A stretch of DNA of 64,000 nt. Source: Bacteroidales bacterium (GTDB lineage Bacteria > Bacteroidota > Bacteroidia > Bacteroidales > Muribaculaceae). The notes below the pieces were generated by a model that saw only the letters and a list, made by a program, of their open reading frames with translations, was not told the origin of the DNA and made no database searches. Location: assembly GCA_022009815.1 (NCBI GenBank), contig CP091725.1:1798001-1862000 (forward strand), written 5' to 3'. The position numbers and the translations under genes are program-made. Positions 38,034 through 47,046 of this stretch are shown one piece after another. How positions within the stretch are numbered: the stretch's first letter is position 1; each line of letters opens with the position of its first letter.

Positions 38034-38699
38034 ATGATAGACTGGCTGAATACGATAGACACACAAGTGTTTCTGGCACTCAACGGCTTGCATGCGCCAT
38101 ATTTTGATGCCTTCATGAAACTGTTTACAGGCAAATGGATATGGGTGCCGATGTATGCAGCGGTGCTGTTTGCGGTGGTGCGCAATTACCGTTGGCGGCA
38201 GACGCTTGCAGTGCTGGTGTGCGTTGCGTTGGCGATTACGATAGCCGACCAAGTGTGTGCCACGCTGATACGTCCGGAAGTGTGCCGGCTGCGCCCCTCC
38301 AATCCAGAGAATCCGTTGTCGGAGATGGTGCATATTGTCGGGGGCTATCGAGGCGGTTCCTACGGCTTCCCGTCGTGTCACGCAGCCAATTCGTTCGCTC
38401 TTGCCTCATTTTTGACATTGCTGTTTGCCAACCGCAAACTCAGTCTTTTCATTTTTGCGTGGGCGGTGCTTAATTCTTATTCGCGCGTCTATCTTGGAGT
38501 GCATTATCCAGGCGATTTGCTTGTCGGAGCAATTATCGGCACTGCGGCGGGTCTGGCTATGGCTTTTGCCGCCGGCTATGTGGCAGACCGAGTGGACAGA
38601 CCGCATCTGAAGCCGAGTGTCAACACCGGTGTGGTCACATCGGTCGGGGCGTTTACGGTGGCTGTGATTGCCGTGGTTTCATGTTTCGTGAGAATGTAA
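38034..38699 (+). CDS. PAP2 family phosphatase
   Basis: Integral membrane phosphatase of 221 residues acting on lipid phosphates or pyrophosphates. The three PAP2 motifs are complete: RPEVCRLRP (motif 1 region), YGFPSCHAANSF (motif 2 with catalytic His) and SRVYLGVHYPGDLLVGA (motif 3). Around six membrane helices. It is co-directional with the sulfatase gene, which suggests a joint role in envelope lipid or undecaprenyl phosphate chemistry; the substrate is not known. Confidence 0.93.
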   Translation: MIDWLNTIDTQVFLALNGLHAPYFDAFMKLFTGKWIWVPMYAAVLFAVVRNYRWRQTLAVLVCVALAITIADQVCATLIRPEVCRLRPSNPENPLSEMVHIVGGYRGGSYGFPSCHAANSFALASFLTLLFANRKLSLFIFAWAVLNSYSRVYLGVHYPGDLLVGAIIGTAAGLAMAFAAGYVADRVDRPHLKPSVNTGVVTSVGAFTVAVIAVVSCFVRM

Positions 38700-38729
38700 C
38701 AGAATTGTTGCCGGAATGACATAAAAATG

Positions 38730-38765
38730 AAATGCTACAAGTGCTATCTTTGCACTGTAGCATTT
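38730..38765. other. long hairpin with a -7 promoter box in its loop
   Basis: AAATGCTAC-A-AGTGC (38730-38744) pairs with GCACT-GTAGCATTT (38752-38765) over 14 bp with one bulged A. The loop and next base read TATCTTTG (38745-38752), a -7 consensus on the plus strand, but no TTTG stands 19-21 bp upstream. It may be the PAP2 terminator, although no T run follows; no gene lies between it and 38,828. Confidence 0.5.
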
Positions 38766-38827
38766 ACAAAAAGCATTTTTCCATTAATAGAGATAGAGAG
38801 GCACCGCCTGGATAGGTGTGCTTCCCG

Positions 38828-39340
38828 TTATTTTAATCCGTGCGAGCGGATATATTCATTGACGGCATCAACGAGATTGCCGCTGAAATCCGATCGGCTG
38901 CCGCAGTCGGTGATGGCCGAGAGCGGATAGCGGTCGATGATGTTGTCGAGCAGCTGCTGCATTGTCGGAGCCGATTTGAGAGCGGCATATTCATCGTAGG
39001 TGTACGACAGGAATGCCACATTCTCACCGATGCCGCGGTTGTCGAGCAAAAAGCCGTTGTCAAGCGCTTGCGGACGGCAGTTGCCGCGCAGGTCGGCGGG
39101 GTCGGGGTATGACACGATGCGTTGGCGCGACGCGTCCATTATCACCGGCACGTTTTGGGAATAGTCGCGTGTGGTTTTATAGATAATCACATGAGGCATG
39201 GCGCTTGCAGGTTGCAGAGCGACGACCGGGCGTTCCTCGTTGTCAAGAGGAAGCGTTACGGGCTTGTTGGCGCAGCAAGTCACGGTCGCCGCCAATGCCG
39301 TTCCAACCAATACGGAGGCACAGGATTTTATCTTTGTCAT
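38828..39340 (-). CDS. hypothetical lipoprotein
   Basis: Start ATG 39340 (MTKIKSCASVLVGTALAATVTCCANK) gives a type II signal peptide with a Cys-Cys at the cleavage site; 170 residues. An alternative start 11 codons upstream lies in the suhB gene. The body contains ASAMPHVIIYKTTRDYSQNVPVIM and KIVSYPDPADLRG-like stretches and ends with NEYIRSHGLK. I do not recognise the family. It follows suhB by one base, so it is its operon partner. Confidence 0.7.
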   Translation of the reverse strand: MTKIKSCASVLVGTALAATVTCCANKPVTLPLDNEERPVVALQPASAMPHVIIYKTTRDYSQNVPVIMDASRQRIVSYPDPADLRGNCRPQALDNGFLLDNRGIGENVAFLSYTYDEYAALKSAPTMQQLLDNIIDRYPLSAITDCGSRSDFSGNLVDAVNEYIRSHGLK

Positions 39341-39341
39341 A

Positions 39342-40151
39342 TTACATTTGGAATGTTTTGAAATCGCCGTCAAACGGCTTTTCTGAAATCAGGGGCTCGA
39401 GCGACGGCATGATGCCGGGGGCAGCCACCACGACCGACACGTTGCGGTCTGTGCGGAAAAACTTATGGACGGCGCCAGCCTCTTCCGCAATGAGCAGTGC
39501 AGCGCACACGTCCCATTCGTGCAGGTTCATCTCCCAATAGCCGTCGAGCAGTCCGGCGGCGACATAGCAGATGTCGATTGCAGCGGCGCCAAGACGGCGC
39601 ATGCCTCTGACGTAGGGCAGCACACGCACCAGGTTGTCGACATTGCAGTCGGTTGTGCGGTCCTTGTCGACAGGAAATCCGGTCGACACCACCGCTTTGT
39701 GAATGTCGGTCTTCGTGCTGCAACGGATTGGGCGGTTGTTGAGGAAAGCCCCTTTTCCGCGCACGGCGGTGAAAATTTCGCCAAGATATGGCGCATAGAC
39801 AACACCGACAACGGTCTGTCCTTTATGCTGCACGCCAATCGACACGCAGAAATTAGGCAGACCGCTGCTGTAGTTTGTAGTGCCGTCAAGAGGGTCAATC
39901 ACCCATAGCCAATCGTTCATGCGCTTGTCGCATCCAGCCTCTTCCGAAAGCACGGAGTGTTCGGGATAGGCGCGGCGTATTTCCGAAATGATGGCTTTTT
40001 CCGATGCTTTGTCGGCATTTGTCACCACGTCGCTGTCGTTGAATTTAGCCTCGATGTCGAGGCGGTCGCTTCTGAACAATTCCAATTGAATCCTGCCGGC
40101 TTCTTTTGCCCAGCGGATACAGTCGGCAAGCAGTTGCTCGTATGTGGTCAT
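39342..40151 (-). CDS. suhB: inositol monophosphatase family protein
   Basis: Mg-dependent phosphatase of the FIG superfamily, 269 residues. Motifs: SEEAG (Glu), WVIDPLDGTTNYSSGLPNFCVSIG (metal-binding Asp-x-Leu-Asp-Gly-Thr), and WDVCAALLIAEEAGAV near the C-terminus. In bacteria such proteins hydrolyse inositol phosphates or related sugar phosphates, and SuhB has an RNA-related role in some; the substrate here cannot be read. Length is typical. It starts 24 bp after the Lrp-type regulator stop, same strand. Confidence 0.92.
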   Translation of the reverse strand: MTTYEQLLADCIRWAKEAGRIQLELFRSDRLDIEAKFNDSDVVTNADKASEKAIISEIRRAYPEHSVLSEEAGCDKRMNDWLWVIDPLDGTTNYSSGLPNFCVSIGVQHKGQTVVGVVYAPYLGEIFTAVRGKGAFLNNRPIRCSTKTDIHKAVVSTGFPVDKDRTTDCNVDNLVRVLPYVRGMRRLGAAAIDICYVAAGLLDGYWEMNLHEWDVCAALLIAEEAGAVHKFFRTDRNVSVVVAAPGIMPSLEPLISEKPFDGDFKTFQM

Positions 40152-40175
40152 AGCAATGAGTGAATGAAATCGATA

Positions 40176-40649
40176 TTAATCGTTGTCTTCCTCGATGATA
40201 GGAATCTGGCGTTTGAACACCTCCTTGAACGAGATGATTGACTCCGTGCGCGCCAATCCGAGGTTCTGCAACTTGTCGTGGATGATTTCGAGCAGATGGT
40301 GGTTGTTCTTGGCATACAACTTTATGAACATGTCGTATTGACCTGTTGTGAAGTGGCATTCCACGACTTCTGGAATCTCTTTCAATCGAGCTGCGACCTG
40401 GTCGAAATGCGAAGGGTCTTTAAGGAAAAATCCCACATACGCGCAGGTTTCATAACCGACCGCAGAAGGGTTGACCAACGACTCCGAGCCAATAAGCACG
40501 CCCGTGTTGATAAGTTTCTGTATGCGTTGGTGGATGGCCGCGCCCGACACGTTGCATTCGCGTGCAATCTCGAGATAAGGTTTGCGCGCGTTGACCGAAA
40601 GCATTTGAAGGATTTTATAATCCAAAGAATCTAATTGTGAATTAGCCAT
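40176..40649 (-). CDS. Lrp/AsnC family transcriptional regulator
   Basis: DNA-binding regulator of 157 residues with an N-terminal helix-turn-helix (LDYKILQMLSVNARKPYLEIARECNVSGAAIHQRIQKL) and a C-terminal RAM ligand-binding domain (GFFLKDPSHF to NLGLARTESIISF). Family members sense amino acids and assemble as octamers. The ligand is unknown. First gene of a minus-strand set with suhB and the lipoprotein; the divergent promoter region carries repeated TGCATT elements that may be its operator. Confidence 0.92.
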   Translation of the reverse strand: MANSQLDSLDYKILQMLSVNARKPYLEIARECNVSGAAIHQRIQKLINTGVLIGSESLVNPSAVGYETCAYVGFFLKDPSHFDQVAARLKEIPEVVECHFTTGQYDMFIKLYAKNNHHLLEIIHDKLQNLGLARTESIISFKEVFKRQIPIIEEDND

Positions 40650-40690
40650 ATGTGTATGATTTTTATTTTCGTTTTTTTTATCAGCTGCAA

Positions 40691-40736
40691 TGCATTATCT
40701 TTGCATTTGACAAATAAAAGTGCATTGTTGTGCATT
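40691..40736. promoter_or_regulatory. divergent region with four TGCATT repeats and a -7 box
   Basis: TGCATT starts at 40691, 40702, 40721 and 40731, with spacings of 11, 19 and 10 bp, close to whole helical turns. TATCTTTG at 40696-40703 is a plus-strand -7 box for the GNAT-znuA-znuC genes and lies between the first two repeats. The arrangement suits a multimeric regulator such as Lrp. Confidence 0.6.
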
Positions 40737-40760
40737 TGTTAGCAAATATACTTCAAAAAA

Positions 40761-41303
40761 ATGAAATTCTATGAAAAATTTTTGAAGATTTCTTCAGAAA
40801 ATAAATATTTCGGAGATGTCGTTGGCCTTTATGAGGCGGCATTCCCTGCAGATGAAAGACGGGAAGTGGCAGAATTTTCCCGGCTTGCCGACACGGAAAA
40901 GAAGTTTCACATCAATGTGTTTGTCGGAGACAATGACGAATTTATCGGGTTTCTGACAAGTTGGGAGTGGGATGATTTCCGCTATGGTGAGCATTTTGCC
41001 ATCAGTCCGGAAATGCGTTGCGGCGGAATCGGCGGAAACGCATTGCGCTGGTTTCTTGCGTCCGACAGCCGTCCGCTGGTGATTGAGGTGGAGCCGCCGA
41101 CGGATGAGATGGCATGCCGCCGCATAGGGTTTTATGAGCGCAATGGGCTTCGCTTGTGGAACGACGTTGAGTATGTGCAGCCGCCCTACAGCCCTGACCG
41201 CCATGCGATAGAGCTGAAGCTGATGACTTATGGCGGGATTTCGCTTTCTGCCGGCGACAAATATGTGAAGCGTATACATCGCGATGTCTATGGAGTGAAG
41301 TAG
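40761..41303 (+). CDS. GNAT family N-acetyltransferase
   Basis: Acetyl-CoA-dependent acetyltransferase of 180 residues. The acetyl-CoA loop appears as MRCGGIGGNALRWF (RxxGxG form), preceded by the beta strand EHFAISPE and followed by VIEVEPPTDEMACRRIGFYERNGL, with the typical IGFYERNG stretch. Substrate not predictable. It overlaps no gene; znuA starts 4 bp after its stop, so the two are co-transcribed, which is an unexpected pairing. Confidence 0.85.
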   Translation: MKFYEKFLKISSENKYFGDVVGLYEAAFPADERREVAEFSRLADTEKKFHINVFVGDNDEFIGFLTSWEWDDFRYGEHFAISPEMRCGGIGGNALRWFLASDSRPLVIEVEPPTDEMACRRIGFYERNGLRLWNDVEYVQPPYSPDRHAIELKLMTYGGISLSAGDKYVKRIHRDVYGVK

Positions 41304-41306
41304 AAG

Positions 41307-42137
41307 ATGAAACTTATACGAATGATGCTTATATGCTTCGCTGCCGTCATGATGGCGGCATGCGGAGGCAAGGTCGGAGGCAAGCCGACGCTGATGGTCA
41401 GCATTCCGCCGCAAAAATATGTGCTTGAACGCATAGCCGGCGACAAGTGGACTGTGGGCAGTATGATTGAGAAAGCGACCTCGGCGGAGAGTTACGATCC
41501 CGACATGTCGCAGATGATGGATTTGGAAAACTGCCGGGCATATTTTGTCGTAGGAAATTTGGGCTTCGAGCGGTTGGCCGCCGGCAAAGCAAAGACCGTT
41601 GTCGACTCGTCGAAGGGCATTTCTGTGATTGACGGACACAGCCATCACGGCGAGATGGAGGCCGACCCCCACGTATGGATGTCGGTGGAGAATATGCGCA
41701 TCGTGGCAAAAAATATGACCGACGCTCTTGTGAAAATAGACAGCAACGGAAAGGATTATTATCAGGCGAACTACAGAAAACTTGATGCCGAGCTGGCTGC
41801 GTTTGCCGACTCGTTGCGGCAAGTGCTGGCGCCGGTGCGCGGGCAGGCATTTGTGGTGTGGCATCCGGCGTTGTCGTATTTTGCACGCGACTATGGTCTG
41901 GAGCAAATCGGCATTGAATATGAGGGCAAGGAAGCTCCTGCGGGATTTGTGGCAGAAAAAATGAAAGAGGCACGGGAAAAGAATGCCCGTGTGTTTTTTA
42001 TGCAGACGGGAGCCGACAGCCGACAGGCGGAGACGGTGTGTGCCGGCATCGGACTGCGCCGCATGGAGATAAATCCGCTGAGTTACGATTGGAAAAAGGA
42101 GATGAGGAGGATTGCAGATGGAATCACATCAGAATAA
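41307..42137 (+). CDS. znuA: zinc ABC transporter substrate-binding lipoprotein
   Basis: Metal-binding protein of the cluster A-1 (ZnuA/TroA) family, 276 residues. Lipobox AVMMAAC gives an anchored lipoprotein at Cys19. Landmarks: VSIPPQKYVLERIAGDKWTVGSMI, HSHHGEMEADPHVWMSVENM (His-rich loop and DPHVW), VVWHPALSYFARDYGL, and QTGADSRQAETVC. In the first metal site the usual His is replaced (ESYDP instead of HxYEP), so the ligand set may be altered. The znuC start lies inside its 3' end. Confidence 0.9.
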   Translation: MKLIRMMLICFAAVMMAACGGKVGGKPTLMVSIPPQKYVLERIAGDKWTVGSMIEKATSAESYDPDMSQMMDLENCRAYFVVGNLGFERLAAGKAKTVVDSSKGISVIDGHSHHGEMEADPHVWMSVENMRIVAKNMTDALVKIDSNGKDYYQANYRKLDAELAAFADSLRQVLAPVRGQAFVVWHPALSYFARDYGLEQIGIEYEGKEAPAGFVAEKMKEAREKNARVFFMQTGADSRQAETVCAGIGLRRMEINPLSYDWKKEMRRIADGITSE

Positions 42138-42822
42138 GATAATTTCGGTAGAAAACATTACGGTGGATTTCGGCAATTTCCGCGCTCTTGACAATGTGAA
42201 CGCAGAAATCAATGCCGGCGATTTTGTGGCGATAACAGGTCCGAACGGCGGAGGGAAAAGCACGTTGCTGAAAACGATGCTCCATTTGCTGGCACCCACG
42301 AAAGGACGTGTGCGCTATTTCAACGGCGATGAGGAAGTTGACGGCCTGCGTTTCGGATACCTGCCGCAGAAAAGCAACATCGACAACCGCTTTCCGATAA
42401 CGGTGGAGGAGGTTGTGGCTTCGGGACTGCTCGGAGAACGCCGGAACTGGCGTGGGAAATTTTCCGATGCCGCCAGTGAAAAGATAGAGGCGACAATGAA
42501 GATGATGGGCGTCGACGGATTCCGCCGTCAGGTGATAGGCACGTTGTCGGGCGGTCAGTTGCAGCGCACGTTGCTCGGAAGGGCAGTCATCTCCAATCCC
42601 GATATCGTGGTGCTCGACGAGCCACTGTCGTATGTTGACCACGCATTTGTGGAGCAGATTTATGGCATTGTCGCCGATTTGGCGAAGCGTAGCACGGTGG
42701 TGCTTGTGTCGCATGAGATGACCGTGATCTCAGAAATGGCAAACCGTCACTGGATTGTCGACCACGCACTCCATCAATGTCACGCCGCCCATCACTACCT
42801 GAAAACCGACTGCGACAGATAG
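42118..42822 (+). CDS. znuC: zinc ABC transporter ATP-binding protein
   Basis: ABC ATPase of 234 residues that powers metal import. Walker A is GPNGGGKSTLLKT, the Q-loop GYLPQKSN, the ABC signature LSGGQLQRTLLGRA, Walker B PDIVVLDEPLSYVD, and the switch His in VSHEM. Start ATG 42118 lies inside the end of znuA (20-bp overlap). The membrane permease partner znuB, normally next to it, is not in this window; the next gene is wecB. Confidence 0.92.
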   Translation: MESHQNKIISVENITVDFGNFRALDNVNAEINAGDFVAITGPNGGGKSTLLKTMLHLLAPTKGRVRYFNGDEEVDGLRFGYLPQKSNIDNRFPITVEEVVASGLLGERRNWRGKFSDAASEKIEATMKMMGVDGFRRQVIGTLSGGQLQRTLLGRAVISNPDIVVLDEPLSYVDHAFVEQIYGIVADLAKRSTVVLVSHEMTVISEMANRHWIVDHALHQCHAAHHYLKTDCDR

Positions 42823-42920
42823 TGGCATTTGCTCATTTCAAATAAATTATTAATATTGCAATTGAAAGGGATCGCAAACCTTTGTGATGCTTGTATACAA
42901 ACATTGAAAAACGATATCTT

Positions 42921-44075
42921 ATGAAGAAAGTAATGCTGGTTTTTGGCACACGTCCAGAAGCTATCAAGATGTGTCCGCTGGTGAAGGAATTCCAGAAGGA
43001 CGCTGAAAATTTCAAGACAATTGTCTGTGTGACCGGTCAGCACAGGGAAATGCTCGACCAAGTGCTTACTATTTTTGACGTAAAGCCTGACTATGACCTC
43101 AATATAATGAAGCAGGGACAGGATTTATATGATGTCACTGCCCGTGTGATTCTTGGTATGCGCGACGTGCTGAAGGAAGCGCAGCCTGATGTGGTGCTTG
43201 TGCATGGCGACACAACGACGTCGACTGCGGCTGCTCTCGCTGCGTTCTATCAACAGATTCCTGTCGGACACGTGGAAGCAGGATTGCGCACTCACAACAT
43301 CTATTCGCCGTGGCCTGAAGAGATGAACCGTCAGCTGACGGGTCGCATCTCGTCGTTCAACTTCGCTCCGACCCCTCTTTCGGAAAGCAACCTCAAGGAG
43401 GAAAAAGTGCATGGAGAGATTGTCGTTACGGGCAACACCGTTATCGACGCGCTCCACATGGTTGTTGACAAACTGACGCACGACGAGGTTCTTGCCGCAG
43501 AGCAGAAAGAAGTGCTCGCAAAGGCAGGCTACGACATAAGCCGTCTTGACAACGGCAGAAAACTGGTGCTTATCACAGGCCACCGCCGTGAGAATTTCGG
43601 CGATGGATTCATCAATATGTGTACGGCCATCCGCGACCTCAAGGACAAGTATGCCGACGTTGACTTCGTTTATCCGATGCACTTGAATCCGAATGTGCGC
43701 AAGCCGATTCATGAAGTTTTCGGCGAAGATTTGAAAGGTTTGGGCAATATGTTCTTCATCGAGCCGCTTCAGTATCTTGAGTTCGTGTATCTGATGAGCA
43801 AATCAACGATTGTGCTCACCGACTCGGGCGGCATCCAGGAAGAAGCTCCCGGTCTGGGCAAGCCTGTGCTCGTGATGCGCGACACGACAGAACGTCCGGA
43901 GGCGCTGGCTTCGGGAACAGTGCATCTTGTGGGCACCGACTATCACAAGATTATGGACGAGGTGAGCAAGCTGCTTGACGACAAGGCTGCTTATGATAAG
44001 ATGTCGAAGGCTGTCAACCCTTACGGCGACGGCAAGGCATGCCGCAGAATCGTCGACTTTTTCAAAAACAAGTAA
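42921..44075 (+). CDS. wecB: UDP-N-acetylglucosamine 2-epimerase (non-hydrolysing)
   Basis: Interconverts UDP-GlcNAc and UDP-ManNAc for surface polysaccharide synthesis. ATG 42921 (MKKVMLVFGTRPEAIKMCP) is preferred to an upstream ATG at 42891. Family motifs: GTRPEAIKM, VTGQHREMLDQ, VLVHGDTTTS, GHVEAGLRT, NRQLTGRISSFNFAPT, TGHRRENFG, and TDSGGIQEEAPGLGKPVLVMRDTTERPE. Length of 384 is typical. It is not in a polysaccharide cluster here; the genes on both sides have other roles. Confidence 0.96.
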   Translation: MKKVMLVFGTRPEAIKMCPLVKEFQKDAENFKTIVCVTGQHREMLDQVLTIFDVKPDYDLNIMKQGQDLYDVTARVILGMRDVLKEAQPDVVLVHGDTTTSTAAALAAFYQQIPVGHVEAGLRTHNIYSPWPEEMNRQLTGRISSFNFAPTPLSESNLKEEKVHGEIVVTGNTVIDALHMVVDKLTHDEVLAAEQKEVLAKAGYDISRLDNGRKLVLITGHRRENFGDGFINMCTAIRDLKDKYADVDFVYPMHLNPNVRKPIHEVFGEDLKGLGNMFFIEPLQYLEFVYLMSKSTIVLTDSGGIQEEAPGLGKPVLVMRDTTERPEALASGTVHLVGTDYHKIMDEVSKLLDDKAAYDKMSKAVNPYGDGKACRRIVDFFKNK

Positions 44076-44101
44076 GCACAGACAGCAACTTGAATATAAC
44101 A

Positions 44102-44137
44102 CCAGCCGCCCTGCAATCGCGATTGCAGGGCGGCTGG
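44102..44137. terminator. bidirectional terminator between wecB and gdhA
   Basis: A perfect 36-base palindrome (CCAGCCGCCCTGCAATCG and its complement) between two convergent genes. Confidence 0.85.
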
Positions 44138-44158
44138 ATTGTTTCTGCGGCAGGATTG

Positions 44159-45492
44159 CTACAGGATGCCCTGTGCCATCATTGCCCGCGCCACTTTCAT
44201 GAAGCCAGCCACATTGGCTCCCTTCACATAGTTTGTGTAGCCGTCGGCTTCCTTGCCGTATTTCTGGCATTGGGTGTGGATGTCAGCCATGATGCCGCGC
44301 AGCTTGGCGTCGACTTCCTCTGCGGTCCACGTCAGTTTCTGTGAGTTCTGTGCCATCTCAAGTCCGCTGACCGACACTCCGCCGGCATTTGCCGCCTTTC
44401 CAGGGGCATAGAGGATTTTTGCGTTGACAAACTCATGCACGGCCTCCGGCGTGGAAGGCATGTTGGCACCCTCCGACACAGCGAAGCATCCGTTGGCAAG
44501 CAACGTGCGCGCGTCGTCGCCGTCAAGCTCGTTCTGTGTGGCTGACGGCATCGCGATGTCGCACTTCACGCCCCATGGACGTCCGCCCTCAAATATTCGC
44601 AGCCGTATTTCTCAGCAAACTCGCGAATGCGTCCGCGGTAGATGTTTTTAATTTCGAAGATAAAGTCGAGCTGTTCCTGACTCAATCCTTCAGGCACGTA
44701 GATTGTGCCGTCGGAGTCGCTCATCGTTACAACTTTGGCGCCGAGTTCAAGCAGCTTCTTTGCCGTGTAGGTAGCCACGTTGCCGGAGCCGGAGATGGCA
44801 ACCTTCTTGCCCTTGATGTCGATGCCGCGGGTGGCGAGCATATTGAGAAGGAAGTAGACATTGCCGTAGCCGGTGGCTTCAGGGCGTATCAGCGAGCCTC
44901 CGAATTCAAGGCCTTTGCCGGTAAACGTGCCGGTGTTCTCGCGAGCCATCTTCTTGTACATGCCATACATGTAGCCCACTTCGCGTCCGCCAACACCGAT
45001 GTCGCCGGCAGGCACGTCGCGGTCGGGACCGAGGTTGCGCCACAGTTCAGCCACAAAAGCCTGACAGAAGCGCATCACCTCCATGTCTGACTTACCTTTT
45101 GGGCTGAAGTCCGATCCGCCCTTGCCTCCGCCCATAGGCAGCGTGGTGAGCGAATTCTTGAATGTCTGCTCGAAAGCAAGAAATTTCAGAATCGACTGGT
45201 TTACCGACGCGTGGAATCGGATTCCACCTTTATACGGACCTATGGCATTGTTGTGTTGGATGCGGTAGCCCATATTGTTGTGTACCTGTCCTTTGTCGTC
45301 TACCCACGACACGCGGAACGAGATGATGCGGTCGGGCAGACAAAGCCGCTCAATCAGATTGTAGCGTTCAAATTCGGGATGCTCGTTGTAGACATCCTCG
45401 ATTGATGTAACCACTTCTTCAACCGCCTGCAAGTATTCCGGTTCGTTTGGAAAACGACGACGCAAATCGTCGATTACTTCTGTTGCTTTCAT
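44159..45492 (-). CDS. gdhA: glutamate dehydrogenase, frame broken near 44,592
   Basis: Reversible amination of 2-oxoglutarate to glutamate; hexameric family of about 445 residues, NADP-type in most relatives. The first part has GGIRFHASVNQSILKFLAFEQTFKNSLT, the substrate-binding GGGKGGSDFSPKGKSD with the catalytic lysines, PAGDIGVGGREVGYM, and the Rossmann stretch VAISGSGNVATYTAKKL. At TATTTGAG (AAA at 44591-44593 on plus) one T is missing: TATTTTGAG gives YFEGGRPWGVKCDIAMPSATQNELDG. The second part continues with GANMPSTPEA and ends VARAMMAQGIL. Monocistronic, bounded by hairpins on both sides. Confidence 0.95.
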
Positions 45493-45634
45493 ATACTGTT
45501 GTTTTTGTAGATTTTCAAATTGCTACAAAAATACAAACTTTTTCCATACTATTGCTATTATAAACGGGAAAATGTAATCAAAAATGTTGTTTTTATGACA
45601 TTTTTTAAATTAGGAATAAATTTTCAGCAAAGAA

Positions 45635-45658
45635 AAAACCGGGATAATTCCCGGTTTT
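45635..45658 (-). terminator. metY terminator
   Basis: 10-bp stem AAAACCGGGA / TCCCGGTTTT (45635-45644, 45649-45658) followed on the minus strand by a T run (TTTCTTTG). Confidence 0.75.
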
Positions 45659-45705
45659 CTCACACAAATCTTATTCAAAAATCATTAAGTTGGACTATGA
45701 GAATC

Positions 45706-46995
45706 CTATATTTTTTCAAGAGCCTGGGCAAGGTCGTTGATAATGTCGTCGATATGCTCGACGCCTATTGACAGGCGCACGGTCGACGGTGTTATGTGCT
45801 GTTGCGCAAGCTCTTCTGGTGTCATCTGCGAGTGGGTGGTAGTGTAGGGGTGGATTACGAGGCTTTTCACGTCGGCTACGTTTGCGAGCAGCGAGAAAAT
45901 CTCGAGAGAGTCGATAAATTTCCATGCCTCCTTCTCTCCGCCTTTTATCTCGATGGTGAAAATGCTTCCGCCGCCGTTGGGAAAATATTTCTGGTAGAGG
46001 GCATGGTCGGGATGGTCGGGCAGCGACGGGTGGTTGACCTTGGCTACCTTAGGATGCTTGCTCAGGTAGTCGACAACCTTCAGAGCGTTCTCCACATGGC
46101 GTTCCACGCGCAGCGACAGCGTTTCCAGACCCTGCAGCAGGATGAAGGCGTTGAACGGAGAAATTGTGGCGCCGGTGTCGCGGAGGATGACGGCGCGGAT
46201 GCGTGTCACGAAAGCAGCCTTGCCCGCTACGTCGGCAAAGATTGCGCCGTGGTAACTTGGGTCGGGTTTGGCGAGGGTTGGGAACTTGTCGGCATTGGCC
46301 TTCCAATCGAAATTGCCGCCGTCTACGATTACACCTCCGAGACTCGTGCCGTGGCCACCGATAAACTTAGTGGCGGAATGCACCACAATGTCGGCACCGT
46401 GTTCGATTGGACGGATAAGATATGGGGTGCCGAATGTGTTGTCGACAATCAGCGGAATGTTGTGGCGGTGTGCCACTTCCGCGATGGCTTCAATGTCGGT
46501 GACATCCGAATTTGGATTGCCGAATGTCTCCGCATAGACAACCTTGGTGTTGGGCTGGATGGCAGCCTCAAGTGCTTCGAGGTTGTTGACGTTGACAATG
46601 GTGTTGGTGATGCCTTGAGTGGCAAGTGTGTGGGTAATCAGGTTGAACGATCCACCGTAAAGGTTGTCGGCGGCAACAATGTGGTCGCCCTGCGAAAGAA
46701 TGTTTTGGAGAGCGTAGGTGACGGCTGCTGCACCAGAGGCTACTGCCAGTCCCGCCACTCCGCCTTCCAGAGCGGCAACGCGGTCTTCAAACACTCCTTG
46801 TGTCGGATTGGTTAGACGTCCGTAGATGTTGCCGGCGTCGCGCAGGCCGAATCGGTCGGCTGCGTGTTGCGAATTTCTGAACACGTACGACGTGGTTTGG
46901 TAGATTGGCACGGCGCGTGCGTCTGTTGTCGGATCCGGTTGCTCTTGACCAACGTGGAGTTGGAGCGTCTCGAAGTGATATTTCTTTGTTGCCAT
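45706..46995 (-). CDS. metY: O-acetylhomoserine sulfhydrylase
   Basis: PLP enzyme of the Cys/Met metabolism family: replaces the acetyl group of O-acetylhomoserine with sulfide to give homocysteine. 429 residues, the length of MetY rather than the shorter MetB/MetC (about 380). Landmarks: HVGQEQPDPTTDARAVPIYQTTSYVF, YGRLTNPTQ, GSFNLITHTL, PLIVDNTFGTPYL, the PLP-lysine block VVHSATKFIGGHGTSLGG, and VRLSIGVEHIDDI at the end. It is transcribed alone from a -7 box at 47047-47054. Confidence 0.94.
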   Translation of the reverse strand: MATKKYHFETLQLHVGQEQPDPTTDARAVPIYQTTSYVFRNSQHAADRFGLRDAGNIYGRLTNPTQGVFEDRVAALEGGVAGLAVASGAAAVTYALQNILSQGDHIVAADNLYGGSFNLITHTLATQGITNTIVNVNNLEALEAAIQPNTKVVYAETFGNPNSDVTDIEAIAEVAHRHNIPLIVDNTFGTPYLIRPIEHGADIVVHSATKFIGGHGTSLGGVIVDGGNFDWKANADKFPTLAKPDPSYHGAIFADVAGKAAFVTRIRAVILRDTGATISPFNAFILLQGLETLSLRVERHVENALKVVDYLSKHPKVAKVNHPSLPDHPDHALYQKYFPNGGGSIFTIEIKGGEKEAWKFIDSLEIFSLLANVADVKSLVIHPYTTTHSQMTPEELAQQHITPSTVRLSIGVEHIDDIINDLAQALEKI

Positions 46996-47046
46996 ATCTA
47001 TATGCTTTTAAGATTGGTTGCTGACTGATTTTCTATTCTCACACCG

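Noticed and set aside
38727..38930. Small Cys-containing plus-strand frame after PAP2
   Set aside because: Most of it is antisense to the lipoprotein gene, and it starts within the hairpin; no sign of coding.
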